Source: Achromobacter xylosoxidans
Lineage (GTDB): Bacteria > Pseudomonadota > Gammaproteobacteria > Burkholderiales > Burkholderiaceae_B
Length of the DNA stretch: 64,000 nt
Assembly: GCF_014490035.1 (NCBI RefSeq)
Contig: NZ_CP061008.1
Location: 1,860,001 to 1,924,000, forward strand
Direction: 5' to 3'
Shown here: positions 8,055 through 17,417 of the stretch, piece after piece
Position numbering within the stretch: the stretch's first letter is position 1
How the letters are laid out: the number at the start of each line of letters is the position of its first letter
Program-made: the position numbers and the translations under genes
Notes under the pieces: generated by a model
Databases searched by the model: none
The model's input: the letters and a program-made list of their open reading frames with translations, nothing else
Told to the model about the DNA's origin: nothing

Positions 8055-9667
8055 CAACGCGCCTCCTCCAGTATCCAGTCCGAGGCGCGCTCCGCCAGCA
8101 TGAGCACGGGCGCGTTGATGTTGCCCGAGGTCAGGTCCGGCATGACCGAGGCATCGACGATGCGCAGGCCTGGAATGCCGATGCAGCGCATACGGCTGTC
8201 GACGACTGCCATTGGGTCGTTTTCGCCTCCCATCCTGCAAGTGCCGCCGGGATGGTGAACCGTGATGGCAGTCTTTCGGACGAATGCGTCGATCGCTGCG
8301 TCATCGATTACGCCGCCGCCCGGCGCAAGCTCGGTGGCGACGTAATCACCAAGCGCAGGCTGGTCCAGCAAGGTCCGCGCGATACGCACCGACTCGCGTA
8401 CCCTGATCCGGTCTGCGTCGTTCGCCAGAAAGTTCTGGTTGATCCGGGGCGGTGCCAACGGGTCCGCGCTGGCGACGGTGATCTTGCCGCGGCTATGGGG
8501 GTGCAGCAGCACCGTTCGGACGGCAAACCCGTCGGTGAAAGGCTTGCGCACCGGATTGAGCCAGGGATGAGCGTTGAAAGGCGCCGCTGTCAGGAGAAAT
8601 TGCAGGTCCGGCGTATCCGCGCCGTCTGGCTGCACAAATCCCACTATGCCGCCTGGAACGTCGCCGGCAAAGCCCTCGCCGCCGAGATAGGCGCGCGCCA
8701 TGGAGACGCCGATGCGGTCCAGGCGCATGCCGTGCACGAACGGGCCCGGCTCTCGGCGGCGCGCGGTGACGATGACGGAGATATGGTCCTGCAGGTTTTC
8801 ACCCACTCCGGCGCGCTCCAGCCTGACGCCTATACCGGCACCGCGCAATGTCTGAGCGGGGCCGATCCCCGAGTGCATCAGGATCGCGGGCGTGTTGATG
8901 GCCCCTGCGGCAAGAATCACCTCATGGCGAGCCCTGACGGCCGTGGTGCGGCCCTGTCTGGCAAAGCGCAAGCCGACCGCGCGGCTGCCGTCGAAGTCCA
9001 CGCCAAGGACATGCGCCAGCGTGACCACGGTCAGGTTGGGGCGGCGCAATGCGGGGCGCAAATAGGCCGTGGCGGCACTGCATCGGCGTCCGCGCCGGAT
9101 CGACATCTGCAGGCGCGAGAAGCCGCCTGCCGGCGAGGCGTTGTAATCGTCGAGCCAGGGGTGCCCGGCCTGGCGGGCGGCCGTGGAGAAGGCGTCGAGC
9201 AACGGATCCTGGTAGCGGCAGCGCTGCACCCGCAGGGGGCCGTCAGCGCCGCGGTCACCGGTCTGTCCGTCCTCCCAGTCCTCCAGGCGGCGGAAATAGG
9301 GCAGGACTTCCTCGAAACTCCACTCGGGCAGATCGTAATGCCGCGCCCAGCGTGCGTAATCCTTGGGATGGCCGCGCACGAACGCCATCGCATTGGTCGA
9401 TGAACTTCCGCCTACAACCTTGCCGCGCGCGCATTCGATGGCGCGGCCATCGGCATGCGGGGCAGGCTCGGCGTCGTAGCCCCAGTCATGCAAACGTTGC
9501 TGCAGGATCTTGCCCCATCCCAGGGGAATGTGGATGAGCGGGTCTCGGTCCCAGGGGCCCGCTTCGATGACCAGCACCGAGACTGCCGGGTCCTTGCTCA
9601 AACGATTGGCCAGCACGCAGCCAGCGGAGCCTGCGCCGACGATGATGTAGTCGTATTCCGCCTTCAT
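8054..9667 (-). CDS. GMC-family FAD oxidoreductase (choline/alcohol dehydrogenase-like)
   Basis: 537 residues from the ATG at 9667, which overlaps the aldehyde dehydrogenase stop by ATGA. The N-terminus [20 protein letters not shown] is the ADP-binding GxGxxG fold for [21 protein letters not shown] is GMC signature 1 and [20 protein letters not shown] signature 2. The C-terminal part has the catalytic histidine region [11 protein letters not shown] and the closing [19 protein letters not shown]. Family members oxidise primary or secondary alcohols to aldehydes or ketones. With an aldehyde dehydrogenase directly upstream it probably performs the first of two oxidations, alcohol to aldehyde to acid, on the substrate brought in by the linked ABC importer. 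The substrate is unknown. Confidence 0.9.
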   Translation of the reverse strand: MKAEYDYIIVGAGSAGCVLANRLSKDPAVSVLVIEAGPWDRDPLIHIPLGWGKILQQRLHDWGYDAEPAPHADGRAIECARGKVVGGSSSTNAMAFVRGHPKDYARWARHYDLPEWSFEEVLPYFRRLEDWEDGQTGDRGADGPLRVQRCRYQDPLLDAFSTAARQAGHPWLDDYNASPAGGFSRLQMSIRRGRRCSAATAYLRPALRRPNLTVVTLAHVLGVDFDGSRAVGLRFARQGRTTAVRARHEVILAAGAINTPAILMHSGIGPAQTLRGAGIGVRLERAGVGENLQDHISVIVTARRREPGPFVHGMRLDRIGVSMARAYLGGEGFAGDVPGGIVGFVQPDGADTPDLQFLLTAAPFNAHPWLNPVRKPFTDGFAVRTVLLHPHSRGKITVASADPLAPPRINQNFLANDADRIRVRESVRIARTLLDQPALGDYVATELAPGGGVIDDAAIDAFVRKTAITVHHPGGTCRMGGENDPMAVVDSRMRCIGIPGLRIVDASVMPDLTSGNINAPVLMLAERASDWILEEAR

Positions 9668-11160
9668 GTCGGGCTCACTGGCCTGAAGTTGATGTGGACA
9701 TTCTTTTCCCGGGTAAACGAGATCATCTCGCCGATGCACTCATCGCGGCCGATGCCTGATTGCTTGACCCCGCCATACGGCGCGCCAAGAAAGTGCTTGC
9801 CGACTTCATTGATCCAGACGAATCCCGCATCGATTTCACGGGCGAGCCGGTGGGCGCGCGCCAGGTCCGCCGTCCAGATTGCGGCGGTCAGACCAACGTC
9901 CAGGCTGTGCACTGCCGAAAGCATCTCTTGCTCGTCATCCCACGGAATGAGCGCCAGTACGGGGCCGAAGAATTCCTCGGTGGCCAATGGCGAGGCGACG
10001 GCCACGTCCGCAAAGACGGTCGGTTCCAGATAGAAGCCGCCTGCGGGGACGCCGTTCCGGGGGATGCCTCCGCCCGCGATCAGGCGGGCGCCTTGCGCCA
10101 CGGCAGCGTCGATCGCCTGCTTGACGCGGTCGCGGTGCTCGCGGCTGATCATCGCGCCCATGGTCGTGGCGGGATCGGTCGGGTCTCCCGGCACGAACGC
10201 GGCGCAAGCCAGCGCCACCTTGGCGCAGACTTCCTCATAGATGGACCGGTGCACGAAGGCCCGGCTGGTGGACCCGCAGGACTGTCCGCACCACGTAAAG
10301 TTCATGCCGTCGACGATCGCGCGCGCCGCCAGCGCGGGGTCGACATCCGGGCAGGCGATAAACGGGTTCTTGCCACCCAGTTCCAGCGCCACGGGTTTGA
10401 GCCGCGTCGCCGCGGCTTGCATCACCCTGCGCCCGGTGGGAATGCTGCCCACCAGGCCGATCATGTCGACGTCCGGACTGGCGGCCAGTGTGGCCCCGGC
10501 GTCGGCGCCGCCGGGGATCAGCGAAAATACGCCTGGAGGCAAGAGGTCGCCTATCAGCTCCGCGCAACGCAGGGCAGACAGAGGCGCCTGCACCGGCGGT
10601 TTGATGATCACGGCATTTCCCGCCGCCAGCGGGGCGGCCAGCTTGCCCATGGCGAACAGCAGCGGATGGTTGTACGCAACGATGCGCGCCACGACGCCGA
10701 CGGGCTCCCGCTCGGTGTAATCCAGCGCGTCGTGTCCCATCGGGATGGTGTCGCCCTTGAGTTCCGTCACGAGGCCAGCGAAGAAATCCAGCAGCGCCGC
10801 GGCGACCATGACGTCGGACCCCATCTCCGATACCGGATTGCCGCAGTCCAGCGCGTCCAGGAGCGCCAGCTCCCTTGCGTTGTCCCGCAAGCGCTGAGCC
10901 ATTTTGCGCAAGGTGGCGGCCCGGGCCAGCGGGGCCGTGCGGCGCCATGCGCGGGCTCCGGCGCGCGCCGCCCGGGCCGCTCGCGCCACGTCTTCGGCGC
11001 CCGCATCGGCCACGGCCATCAGCCGTTCGCCGGTTCCTGGCGCCGTGATGTCGGTCCAGCGTTCGTTGACGGGAGCGTGCCAGCCGCCGTCATAGTAGAC
11101 GCCGTTGTTGGCGGGCAGCTGGACATCGCCCGAGGCGGTCTTATGAGTTTTTCCTGCCAT
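9664..11160 (-). CDS. NAD(P)+-dependent aldehyde dehydrogenase
   Basis: 498 residues, the usual ALDH superfamily length. The catalytic cysteine is C295 in GQSCGS, the general base E260 in LELGGKNP, and the transition-state asparagine N164 in VAYNHP; the C-terminal motif [18 protein letters not shown] is also present. It would convert an aldehyde to its acid. It sits 9 bp after the ABC substrate-binding gene and its stop overlaps the GMC oxidoreductase start, so the two enzymes are probably made in step and act consecutively. Related groups include betaine-aldehyde and vanillin-type dehydrogenases; the sequence alone does not fix the substrate. Confidence 0.92.
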   Translation of the reverse strand: MAGKTHKTASGDVQLPANNGVYYDGGWHAPVNERWTDITAPGTGERLMAVADAGAEDVARAARAARAGARAWRRTAPLARAATLRKMAQRLRDNARELALLDALDCGNPVSEMGSDVMVAAALLDFFAGLVTELKGDTIPMGHDALDYTEREPVGVVARIVAYNHPLLFAMGKLAAPLAAGNAVIIKPPVQAPLSALRCAELIGDLLPPGVFSLIPGGADAGATLAASPDVDMIGLVGSIPTGRRVMQAAATRLKPVALELGGKNPFIACPDVDPALAARAIVDGMNFTWCGQSCGSTSRAFVHRSIYEEVCAKVALACAAFVPGDPTDPATTMGAMISREHRDRVKQAIDAAVAQGARLIAGGGIPRNGVPAGGFYLEPTVFADVAVASPLATEEFFGPVLALIPWDDEQEMLSAVHSLDVGLTAAIWTADLARAHRLAREIDAGFVWINEVGKHFLGAPYGGVKQSGIGRDECIGEMISFTREKNVHINFRPVSPT

Positions 11161-11169
11161 GATCTCGCC

Positions 11170-12183
11170 TCACTGCTTCAGAGCTTGCGCTTTTTCGAGG
11201 AAGCGCGTGTCGAAGCCCTGGGTTTCGTCGAAGGAAGGCGACAGCGCACCTTGTTCCTTGAAGAGCGTCGCGGATGAGCGCCACAGGGCTGGATCGATCC
11301 AGCCGATGCCATGCGTCCGGGTGTGCTCGCTGAAGAACGTGAAGTCCAGATCTGCGCGCAACTGCGCCACCAGCATTTCCTTCTTGCCCTTGTACTCGGG
11401 GTTGTTCTTGATCAGCGTGTCGGCGGCCGCTTCCGGGTTCTGGATCACGTCGGCGAAGGCCTTGGCATAGGCCGTCACGAACCTCTGGACGAGATCCGGG
11501 CGCTGAGCAATGTTCTTGTCCGACGTGAATACGCCCGAGCCATAGCTCTGGATGCCCAGGTCCTCGCCGTGCAGGATGGACAGGGAACCCGGCCCTCCCG
11601 CCTTGTGCTCGAGCTCGGGAACCTCGGCGTCGATGTAGCCCGGCACCACGTTTACCCGGTTCAGCAGCAACAGGTTTTCGTAAGGCGGCGATACGGTCGA
11701 CTGCTTGATGTCCGCCAGCGCCAGGCCGTTCTTGGCCAGTGCGGCCTTCAGGAAGATGTAGGTCGAACCGCTGGGATGCACGCCAATGTTGGCGTCCTTC
11801 AGCTGCCTGGCGTTCTGCAGATCGAAGTTCTTCTTCAGCGAAATGATCGCCAGCGGCGTTTTCTGGTTTACCGCCAGCAGCGCCGAATTGGCCACTCCTT
11901 GCGATCGTCCCACCATCAGGGTCGGCAGATCGGAAAAGCCGAAGTCGGCGTTCCCGTTGGCCACCAGCCGCAAAGCGTCGGTGGAGCCCGTTCCCTTGCG
12001 GATCGCCGTCACATCGATGCCTTGGTCCGCGAAGTAGCCTTTCTCCTTGGCGACGAAGAAGGGCGCGTGATTGCCGCGCACGACCCAGTCCAGTTGCACG
12101 GTGACTGCGTCCTTGGCGTGGACGGCGCCGCTGAACAGTGCCAGCACTCCGAAGAGCGCGCTGAATCTCCAACTCGATCTCAT
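11170..12183 (-). CDS. ABC importer substrate-binding protein (NMT1/THI5, SsuA-like)
   Basis: 337 residues. The start at 12183 gives a clean signal peptide (RSSWRFSALFGVLALFSGAVHA, cleavage after A) and has a GGGGA Shine-Dalgarno. The mature part begins VTVQLDWVVRGNHAPFFVAKE, the typical start of NMT1/SsuA-like periplasmic binding proteins that serve sulfonate, taurine, aromatic or pyrimidine-precursor importers. It lies directly downstream of its permease and ATPase, so the three form one importer. The ligand is not evident, but the operon of aromatic- and alcohol-oxidising enzymes suggests an organic acid or alcohol rather than thiamine precursor. Confidence 0.9.
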   Translation of the reverse strand: MRSSWRFSALFGVLALFSGAVHAKDAVTVQLDWVVRGNHAPFFVAKEKGYFADQGIDVTAIRKGTGSTDALRLVANGNADFGFSDLPTLMVGRSQGVANSALLAVNQKTPLAIISLKKNFDLQNARQLKDANIGVHPSGSTYIFLKAALAKNGLALADIKQSTVSPPYENLLLLNRVNVVPGYIDAEVPELEHKAGGPGSLSILHGEDLGIQSYGSGVFTSDKNIAQRPDLVQRFVTAYAKAFADVIQNPEAAADTLIKNNPEYKGKKEMLVAQLRADLDFTFFSEHTRTHGIGWIDPALWRSSATLFKEQGALSPSFDETQGFDTRFLEKAQALKQ

Positions 12184-12206
12184 GTTTTTCCCCTTGTTGA
12201 TTCGAC

Positions 12207-13031
12207 TTAGTGAGTGGCCCAACCCAGAAATCTGTGCTCGATCAATTCGATGACGTAGTAGAAAAAGACGCCGAGCACCGAAATCTGGACCAGGGCGGCA
12301 AATACCAACGCTGTTTCCATCTGGCTGGATGCGAACTGGATCATGTAGCCCAGCCCGGCCGAAGCGCCCACGAATTCGCCCACGATCGCTCCAATGACGC
12401 TCAGCGTGATGGCCACCTTCATTCCCGCCATCAGGGCGGGAAGCGAAGCTGGGATCTTCACCTGGCGCAGTATCTGGTTCGGCGTCGCGCCGATGGACCT
12501 GAGCAGCGCGACCAGGTTGGCATCGGCCGACCGCAGGCCGACCAGCATGTTGAGCGTGACCGGGAAGAAGGCCATGATCACGATCAGGGCGATCTTCGGA
12601 AGCAGGTCGTACCCGAACCAGAGAATCAGCAGCGGCGCCAGGGCGATCTTCGGCACGTTCTGGAACAGCACGATCAGCGGGTAGCTTGCGCGGCCAAACC
12701 AGGCGTAGCGGTCGACCAGCAGCGCAATCGCGATGCCCACCAGGCACGAGTACAGGAAGCCGTACAGGATCTCCGCGCCCGTGACGAGCGAGGCCTGGAA
12801 GAGCTCCGCCTGCCGTTCCACCAGGACGGCCGCGATGTCCGTCGGCGCGGGCACGACGAACGCGGGCACCTGCAGGATGCGGACACAGGCCTCCCAGGCC
12901 GCCAGGACGATCAGCACGAGCACGATGCTGGGCATGGCCGCGCCGAGCGCTTGGCGGATCTTTCCCGGCAACCGGGGAACGGCTGGGACTTGCGGCTGTG
13001 TTTTGGCTTTCATGGTGCTACCCGCCGTCAT
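12207..13031 (-). CDS. ABC importer permease (SsuC/TauC-like)
   Basis: 274 residues with about six hydrophobic segments (first at 33-55, last at 245-265) and the EAA-loop typical of BPD_transp_1 permeases (LRSIGATPNQILRQVKIPASLPALMAGMK region, near residues 170-200), which docks to the ATPase. The ATG at 13031 overlaps the ATPase stop (ATGA), which couples their translation. It is the inner-membrane subunit of the importer formed with the neighbouring ATPase and binding protein. Confidence 0.92.
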   Translation of the reverse strand: MTAGSTMKAKTQPQVPAVPRLPGKIRQALGAAMPSIVLVLIVLAAWEACVRILQVPAFVVPAPTDIAAVLVERQAELFQASLVTGAEILYGFLYSCLVGIAIALLVDRYAWFGRASYPLIVLFQNVPKIALAPLLILWFGYDLLPKIALIVIMAFFPVTLNMLVGLRSADANLVALLRSIGATPNQILRQVKIPASLPALMAGMKVAITLSVIGAIVGEFVGASAGLGYMIQFASSQMETALVFAALVQISVLGVFFYYVIELIEHRFLGWATH

Positions 13032-13843
13032 GATGCGCTCCCCTGGGCGTGGCCCGTTTTGAGCAGCTGGCGAAGCTGATAGGACTTCTCATGGAATTCG
13101 GGCTTGGCGAACGTGGCCTCGCTGCGCGGGCCCGGCAGCGCGACCGGCAGACAGTCGACGATGCGAGCGGGATTGGTGGCCATGACATAGACCCGATCCG
13201 AGAGGTAAACGGCTTCGTCGATGGAATGGGTGACGAAGACGATGGTCTTGCCGGTGCGCTGCCAGATTTCCAGCAGGAAGTCGCTCATGGTTTCGCGGGT
13301 GATGGCGTCCAGTGCGCCGAACGGCTCGTCCATCATCAGTACCTCGGGATCCAGGGCCAAGGCCCGCGCGATGGAAACCCGCTGGCGCATGCCGCCGGAC
13401 AGCTGCTTGGGATAGCGGTCGGCCGCATACTCCAGCCCGACGAGTCGCAGCATTTCGCGCCCGCGCTGGAGAATTTCCTGCCTGGGTCGGGCATGCACCA
13501 GGTGCATCAGCGAGCAGACGTTCTCCAGCGCCGTGCGCCAGGGCATGAGCGCGGCTTCCTGGAAGACCATGCCCACGCGGCGCTGGCGCACCGCTTCCGT
13601 GGGCGCGACGCCGGCCACGCGGACGTCGCCGCCGGTGGGCGGCACCAATCCGGCAAAGACCTTCAACAGGGTGCTCTTGCCGCAGCCGGATGGGCCGATG
13701 ATGGAAGTGAAGGATCCCTTCGCGATGTCGACGTCAATGTCGTTGAGCACCCGCACACGTCCGGCGCGGGTGTCGAAGTCGACAGTCAGTCCGCGCGCGC
13801 GGATCTGAGAGCCGTCTGGCGGTTTGTGCATGCCGGTCTCCAT
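13028..13843 (-). CDS. ABC importer ATPase (SsuB/TauB-like)
   Basis: 271 residues from the ATG at 13843, chosen because a GAGGT Shine-Dalgarno precedes it; an internal ATG at 13831 is possible. Walker A is GPSGCGKST (residues 50-58), the signature LSGGMRQRVSIARAL, Walker B VLMMDEPFGALD and the switch histidine in VFVTHSIDEAV. These mark the nitrate/sulfonate/taurine-type ATPases. It energises the permease and binding protein encoded immediately downstream. Its start lies 8 bp after the GST stop. Confidence 0.93.
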   Translation of the reverse strand: METGMHKPPDGSQIRARGLTVDFDTRAGRVRVLNDIDVDIAKGSFTSIIGPSGCGKSTLLKVFAGLVPPTGGDVRVAGVAPTEAVRQRRVGMVFQEAALMPWRTALENVCSLMHLVHARPRQEILQRGREMLRLVGLEYAADRYPKQLSGGMRQRVSIARALALDPEVLMMDEPFGALDAITRETMSDFLLEIWQRTGKTIVFVTHSIDEAVYLSDRVYVMATNPARIVDCLPVALPGPRSEATFAKPEFHEKSYQLRQLLKTGHAQGSAS

Positions 13844-13851
13844 GGCCGACC

Positions 13852-14454
13852 TCAACCGGCCGCGACGGCCGTGGCAAAGGCCGGCCTGTCCTCGACCCGT
13901 TTCATCCATGCCTTCAGGTTGGGCAATTCGGGTTTGGCGTGCGGGAACTTCAGGCAGCGCCGGACCAGCGGGGCCAGGCAGATATCGGCCAAGGAGATCG
14001 CGTCGCCCGCCACCCAGGTCTTGCCCGCCAGGTGACCATCGAGCAGGGTTAGTTCCGCGCTCAACAGTTTCGCCGCGGCCTCGGTCAGCTCTTCGGGAGG
14101 CAGCTTGGCTTCCTTGAAACCCGCCAGGTACGCGACGTTCAGCGATGCCAAAGTCCAGTCCATCCAGCGCTCGACCTGGCTGCGGGCTGCCGGGTCGGCG
14201 GGGTACAGGGTTTCGCCCTCGTGCGTGTTGGCGATGTAGCGCAGGATCGTGTGCGATTCCCAGATGTGGAGGTCACCGTCGCGCAGCGTTGGCACTTTCT
14301 GCGTGGGGTTGATGGCCTTGTATTCCCCAGTGAGCGTCGTGCCTTCGAATGTCTTGCCGTAGTCTTTGCGCACGTAGGGAACCTTCAGCTCCTCGAGCAG
14401 GAACAGTACTTTCTGAACATTGCCGGACGTGGCGCGGCCGAGAACTTCCAACAT
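13852..14454 (-). CDS. glutathione S-transferase family protein
   Basis: 200 residues. The N-terminal thioredoxin-fold half reads MLEVLGRATSGNVQKVLFLL with the glutathione-binding region INPTQKVPTLRDGD and WESHTILRYIA (the cis-proline and E-S pair contacting glutathione). The C-terminal helical half contains the N-capping motif GDAISLADICLAPLV. In aromatic pathways such enzymes act as maleylpyruvate or maleylacetoacetate isomerases, and the cupin at the head of the operon is gentisate-dioxygenase-like, so an isomerase role on a ring-cleavage product is a reasonable inference. A detoxifying transferase remains possible. Confidence 0.88.
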   Translation of the reverse strand: MLEVLGRATSGNVQKVLFLLEELKVPYVRKDYGKTFEGTTLTGEYKAINPTQKVPTLRDGDLHIWESHTILRYIANTHEGETLYPADPAARSQVERWMDWTLASLNVAYLAGFKEAKLPPEELTEAAAKLLSAELTLLDGHLAGKTWVAGDAISLADICLAPLVRRCLKFPHAKPELPNLKAWMKRVEDRPAFATAVAAG

Positions 14455-14493
14455 GATGCAACTCCCTTGAGTGTGTTTGTTGTCCGATTGCGG

Positions 14494-14871
14494 TCAAAGC
14501 GGCTTGTAGGCCATGCATTCGATCTCTATCTTGGTGTCGATGACGGCGCGCGCTTCCACCGTGGTGCGCGCCAGCATGCCGTCTGGGAAGTACTCCTTGA
14601 AGACGCCGTTGTAGCGGCCGAAGTCGCGCGCATCCTCCAGGTAGGTCGTGACCTTGACGACGTCCGCCAGGTCGCAGCCGGCGCTCTGCAAGGCGCGGCG
14701 CATTGCTTCGATCGTGCTGCGAGTCAGCTGTTCGATGGTCCCTTCCTGCATGACTCCGTTCTCATCCTTGGCGACCTGGCCGGACACGAAGACGAAGTCA
14801 CCCGCACGCACGGCTGGATGGAAGGGGAGGTTGGGATTCTTCTTGCCGAAGGCTTGCTGTAGATATGTCAT
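14494..14871 (-). CDS. ridA: RidA/YjgF/UK114-family enamine/imine deaminase
   Basis: 125 residues, normal for the family. The chain includes VRAGDFVFVSGQVAKDENG, the DVVKVTTYLED strand and LARTTVEARAVIDTKIEIECMAY, where the arginine and glutamate correspond to the active-site pair of RidA trimers. RidA-type proteins hydrolyse reactive enamines or imines; subfamilies inside catabolic operons act on specific pathway intermediates such as aminoacrylate analogues. Here the ATG follows the upstream stop by one base, so it is part of the operon and probably pathway-specific rather than the housekeeping RidA. Confidence 0.88.
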   Translation of the reverse strand: MTYLQQAFGKKNPNLPFHPAVRAGDFVFVSGQVAKDENGVMQEGTIEQLTRSTIEAMRRALQSAGCDLADVVKVTTYLEDARDFGRYNGVFKEYFPDGMLARTTVEARAVIDTKIEIECMAYKPL

Positions 14872-14872
14872 G

Positions 14873-16009
14873 TCAGTTTCCGTAGACGGAGCTTTCGATG
14901 ATGTCCAGCCCGCGCTGCCTGTCCAGCAGATAGAGCAGGCCGCGCGAGTCGGTCGTAACGTCGTTCGACGAGACCCGCTCGAACCCGGCGGGCGTGTCAG
15001 GCTCGTAATAGCCGACCTCCCTGGGCCTGAAGGGATCGCTGATGTCGACCAGCCGCAAGCCGCGCGCGAACCACGCAAAGGGCAGGACGCTGCCCGTGAA
15101 GCGTTCGGCGGGCTGGTGACAGCCCGACATGGGTTCTTTGGGTGTGCCGTCCGGATCGACGCCATCGACCTGGAACGTCGAGACCGGAATGGGCTGGCGT
15201 TCGTCGGTGATGTCGAACAGCCAGGTGAAGGCTGGTGGAGACGGGCGCAGCTTGGCGACGTCTTCATCGGCGACGACCAGGATCTGCCGGCCTTTCAACA
15301 GCATGGGAATCGGCAGGGCCGTGTGCGTCGGATGAGGATGCGCCGGGCCGGTGTTGAATTGCGATACCAGCTTGGGGCGCGACAAGTCCTCGATATCCAG
15401 GATGAACATGCCGTGGTGCCAATAGGACACGTACAGCCGGTTCCCCATGCGCAGCGGGTGGTGGCAGCGGGGCGGAACATAGTTGTCCCACGGATAGTCC
15501 TCGCCGGCCTGCATGTTCTGGCCAGGGATCCACCAGCTTCCCACTTCTTCGGGACGCGATGGTTCCTGCAGGTCCAGTATCTTCACGATATTGCCGACGA
15601 AGCCGGGAGCCGTGGGCGAAATGTACGCATAGCGGCCATCGAAGTCGTAGCGATGCACGCCTCCGCCCTCCGTTCCCGTCTTCCAGTGCTTGATGAGGCG
15701 GGGGCGGTCCGGACGGCTGACGTCGTAGATGCCCAGTCCGCCGCCAAAATCGTCCGCGCCGGCGCGGAACTTTTCATAGTTGACGATCATCAGGCCGTCC
15801 TTGGCCCGGACCTTGTGCGAATGCCATCCCATCGGCACCTCGAGCGAGGCCAGCAGCCGGGGCCGCCGCGGATCCGCCACGTCATAGATGGAGGTGCCAT
15901 AGGGTGGCCGCATATGGGACACGAACATCGTGTTCCCTTCCACCCAGACCTGCCCGCCGCCCTCGCAGTCCACATGGGCCACCAACGAGGTATTCCAAGC
16001 TTTAGCCAA
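14873..16009 (-). CDS. LVIVD-repeat beta-propeller protein
   Basis: 378 residues starting at a TTG codon (16009) that has a strong GGAGG Shine-Dalgarno 6 bp before it. At least six repeats of the pattern x-x-Y-DV-x-x-P-x-x-P appear (SIYDVADPRRPRLLA, GIYDVSRPDRPRLIK, ILDLQEPSRPEEVG, ILDIEDLSRPKLVS, LVDISDPFRPREVG), the LVIVD repeat that builds beta-propellers. No signal peptide is visible. Function of cytoplasmic LVIVD proteins is unknown; several His and Asp residues (HSHK, PPRCHHPL, GCHQP) lie at repeat edges as if lining a central metal or substrate site, which suggests an enzyme such as a hydratase or lactonase. This last point is speculation. Confidence 0.8.
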   Translation of the reverse strand: MAKAWNTSLVAHVDCEGGGQVWVEGNTMFVSHMRPPYGTSIYDVADPRRPRLLASLEVPMGWHSHKVRAKDGLMIVNYEKFRAGADDFGGGLGIYDVSRPDRPRLIKHWKTGTEGGGVHRYDFDGRYAYISPTAPGFVGNIVKILDLQEPSRPEEVGSWWIPGQNMQAGEDYPWDNYVPPRCHHPLRMGNRLYVSYWHHGMFILDIEDLSRPKLVSQFNTGPAHPHPTHTALPIPMLLKGRQILVVADEDVAKLRPSPPAFTWLFDITDERQPIPVSTFQVDGVDPDGTPKEPMSGCHQPAERFTGSVLPFAWFARGLRLVDISDPFRPREVGYYEPDTPAGFERVSSNDVTTDSRGLLYLLDRQRGLDIIESSVYGN

Positions 16010-16020
16010 GACGGGCCTCC

Positions 16021-17148
16021 TCAGACCAACTCAATGAGGTCGCCCTGCGCGGTGCGGCCCCACTGATGGAAAAGCCCCATTGCGCGCAGCGCCGGCTCGT
16101 CGCTGGCGATGAAGAGGATCAATGGTTCGGTGTGGTCGTTGCGGTACTGGACCCAGGTGTCGCTGGGCACGGCCACGGTATCGAAGGGCTCGAGCGGGAA
16201 GCTCTCGTCGCCGATCGTCATCGCGCCTTGTCCGGAAAACGGAGCCACCAGGAGATTGGCCGTCTGCTTCAGCGGCAGGGTCTGCTCTCCGGGGCGGACC
16301 ATTTGCATGAAGAAGGTCATCGTCCGGTACACCGGGCCGCCCCGCAACGGATGCGTGTATTCAATGAGCAAGCCTTCGTGCGGCGATTCGTCCCAGTCCC
16401 GGAAGCGGTAGAGCAGCTCGCGCATGGCGTCGTAGCGATATACGAACATGGGCGATGAGTCGCCGCCGCCGCGCCGATGGTCGATAAAGCGGGGCGTCAG
16501 GCCTCCCACGCCATAGACCGTGCGCGAATACTCGGTCTGGAAGCGGGCGCTCTGCTTGCGCACGACTGCGCCGTTTTCCTGGTAGTCGTGCTTGAAGCTC
16601 AGCGCGTTGAGGTTTTCGACCAGCGGGTAGTCAAGCACCGATAGGTTGATGGCGGACTCGTTGCCGAGATTGCCATGGTTGTGCCAGGTGTCGCGCGGCG
16701 TGAGCACCATGTCGCCCGGCAGGAAAGTGATGTCTTCACCCTCTACGCCAGTAAAGTTCTGCTGGCCCGTCAGCCCAAAGCGGATGGCGCTCGCGGTGTG
16801 CGAGTGCGGAGGCATGATCTCGTTGGGATCGTTCTGACGGTACGCGGTGTAGAGGGTCGATACCGTTGCGCGGCGCGGGGCCAGGCCCGGATTGACCAGG
16901 ATCAGCGAGCGCCGGTCGGTGTTTTCGGTCGAGATCAGCCGCGCCGATTCGGCTAGCAGGGGCTGGATGTCCTCTTTGTACGACCAGCGGAAGGGCACGG
17001 CCTTGGGGCCGCTGACGAGCTGTTTGATGTCATCGTGCGCCTCGTTCTCGCGCGCCCAGAACGGAAACATGGATCTCCGCTCGATCTGCTCATACATGGC
17101 CGACAAATCCGCTTCGCGAGTGCTGCTGGCGGGATGGGTTCCGTGCAT
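16021..17148 (-). CDS. gentisate 1,2-dioxygenase-like bicupin
   Basis: 375 residues, the usual length of gentisate/1-hydroxy-2-naphthoate dioxygenases. It has two cupin barrels. The N-terminal one contains the iron ligands in MPPHSHTASAIRFGLTG (H115, H117) and DTWHNHGN (H156); the C-terminal barrel (residues 260-350) has lost the HxH pair and is probably structural. Such Fe(II) enzymes cleave gentisate, salicylate or related hydroxylated rings with O2. It is the first gene of a ten-gene operon and is preceded by AAGGGGAAC. Whether gentisate itself is the substrate is uncertain, because no fumarylpyruvate hydrolase is present here. Confidence 0.85.
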   Translation of the reverse strand: MHGTHPASSTREADLSAMYEQIERRSMFPFWARENEAHDDIKQLVSGPKAVPFRWSYKEDIQPLLAESARLISTENTDRRSLILVNPGLAPRRATVSTLYTAYRQNDPNEIMPPHSHTASAIRFGLTGQQNFTGVEGEDITFLPGDMVLTPRDTWHNHGNLGNESAINLSVLDYPLVENLNALSFKHDYQENGAVVRKQSARFQTEYSRTVYGVGGLTPRFIDHRRGGGDSSPMFVYRYDAMRELLYRFRDWDESPHEGLLIEYTHPLRGGPVYRTMTFFMQMVRPGEQTLPLKQTANLLVAPFSGQGAMTIGDESFPLEPFDTVAVPSDTWVQYRNDHTEPLILFIASDEPALRAMGLFHQWGRTAQGDLIELV

Positions 17149-17417
17149 ACATGTTCCCCTTGAAAGTTATTGATTAACCACATGGCGGAACAAATCTAAT
17201 AACAACCAATGGTTGTGTAAACGGTATTTGTGGTTCGATATGGAAAACCCCTAAGGTCTCCGCTTGTCGTGCTTTTTATTTATAAAAAGACGATATAAAA
17301 CAATTGGTTATGCGGAAAAATTCGATTTATCAAAATTATCAACCGGTTGTTTATTTTTATTGCGATTCAACCGTTTTCGAATCTAAGATGGTTGCGAAAA
17401 CATGACGCGAGGGAACA
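17149..17417. promoter_or_regulatory. AT-rich divergent promoter region with palindromic operators
   Basis: This 269-bp region between the cupin operon and the GntR-type regulator is strikingly AT-rich for the window. It holds CAACCAATGGTTG at 17203-17215, the perfect palindrome CAACCGGTTG at 17340-17349, a related CAATTGGTTA at 17301-17310 and a half-site CAACCG at 17368-17373. The shared AACC/GGTT arms suggest one dimeric regulator, most simply the neighbouring FCD-family protein, binding several times. The first site lies about 54 bp upstream of the cupin start and the second about 70 bp upstream of the regulator start. Confidence 0.6.

Noticed and set aside
8042..9403. 453-codon plus-strand frame opposite the GMC oxidoreductase
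   Set aside because: No motif, no ribosome site; the GMC signatures on the minus strand are unequivocal.
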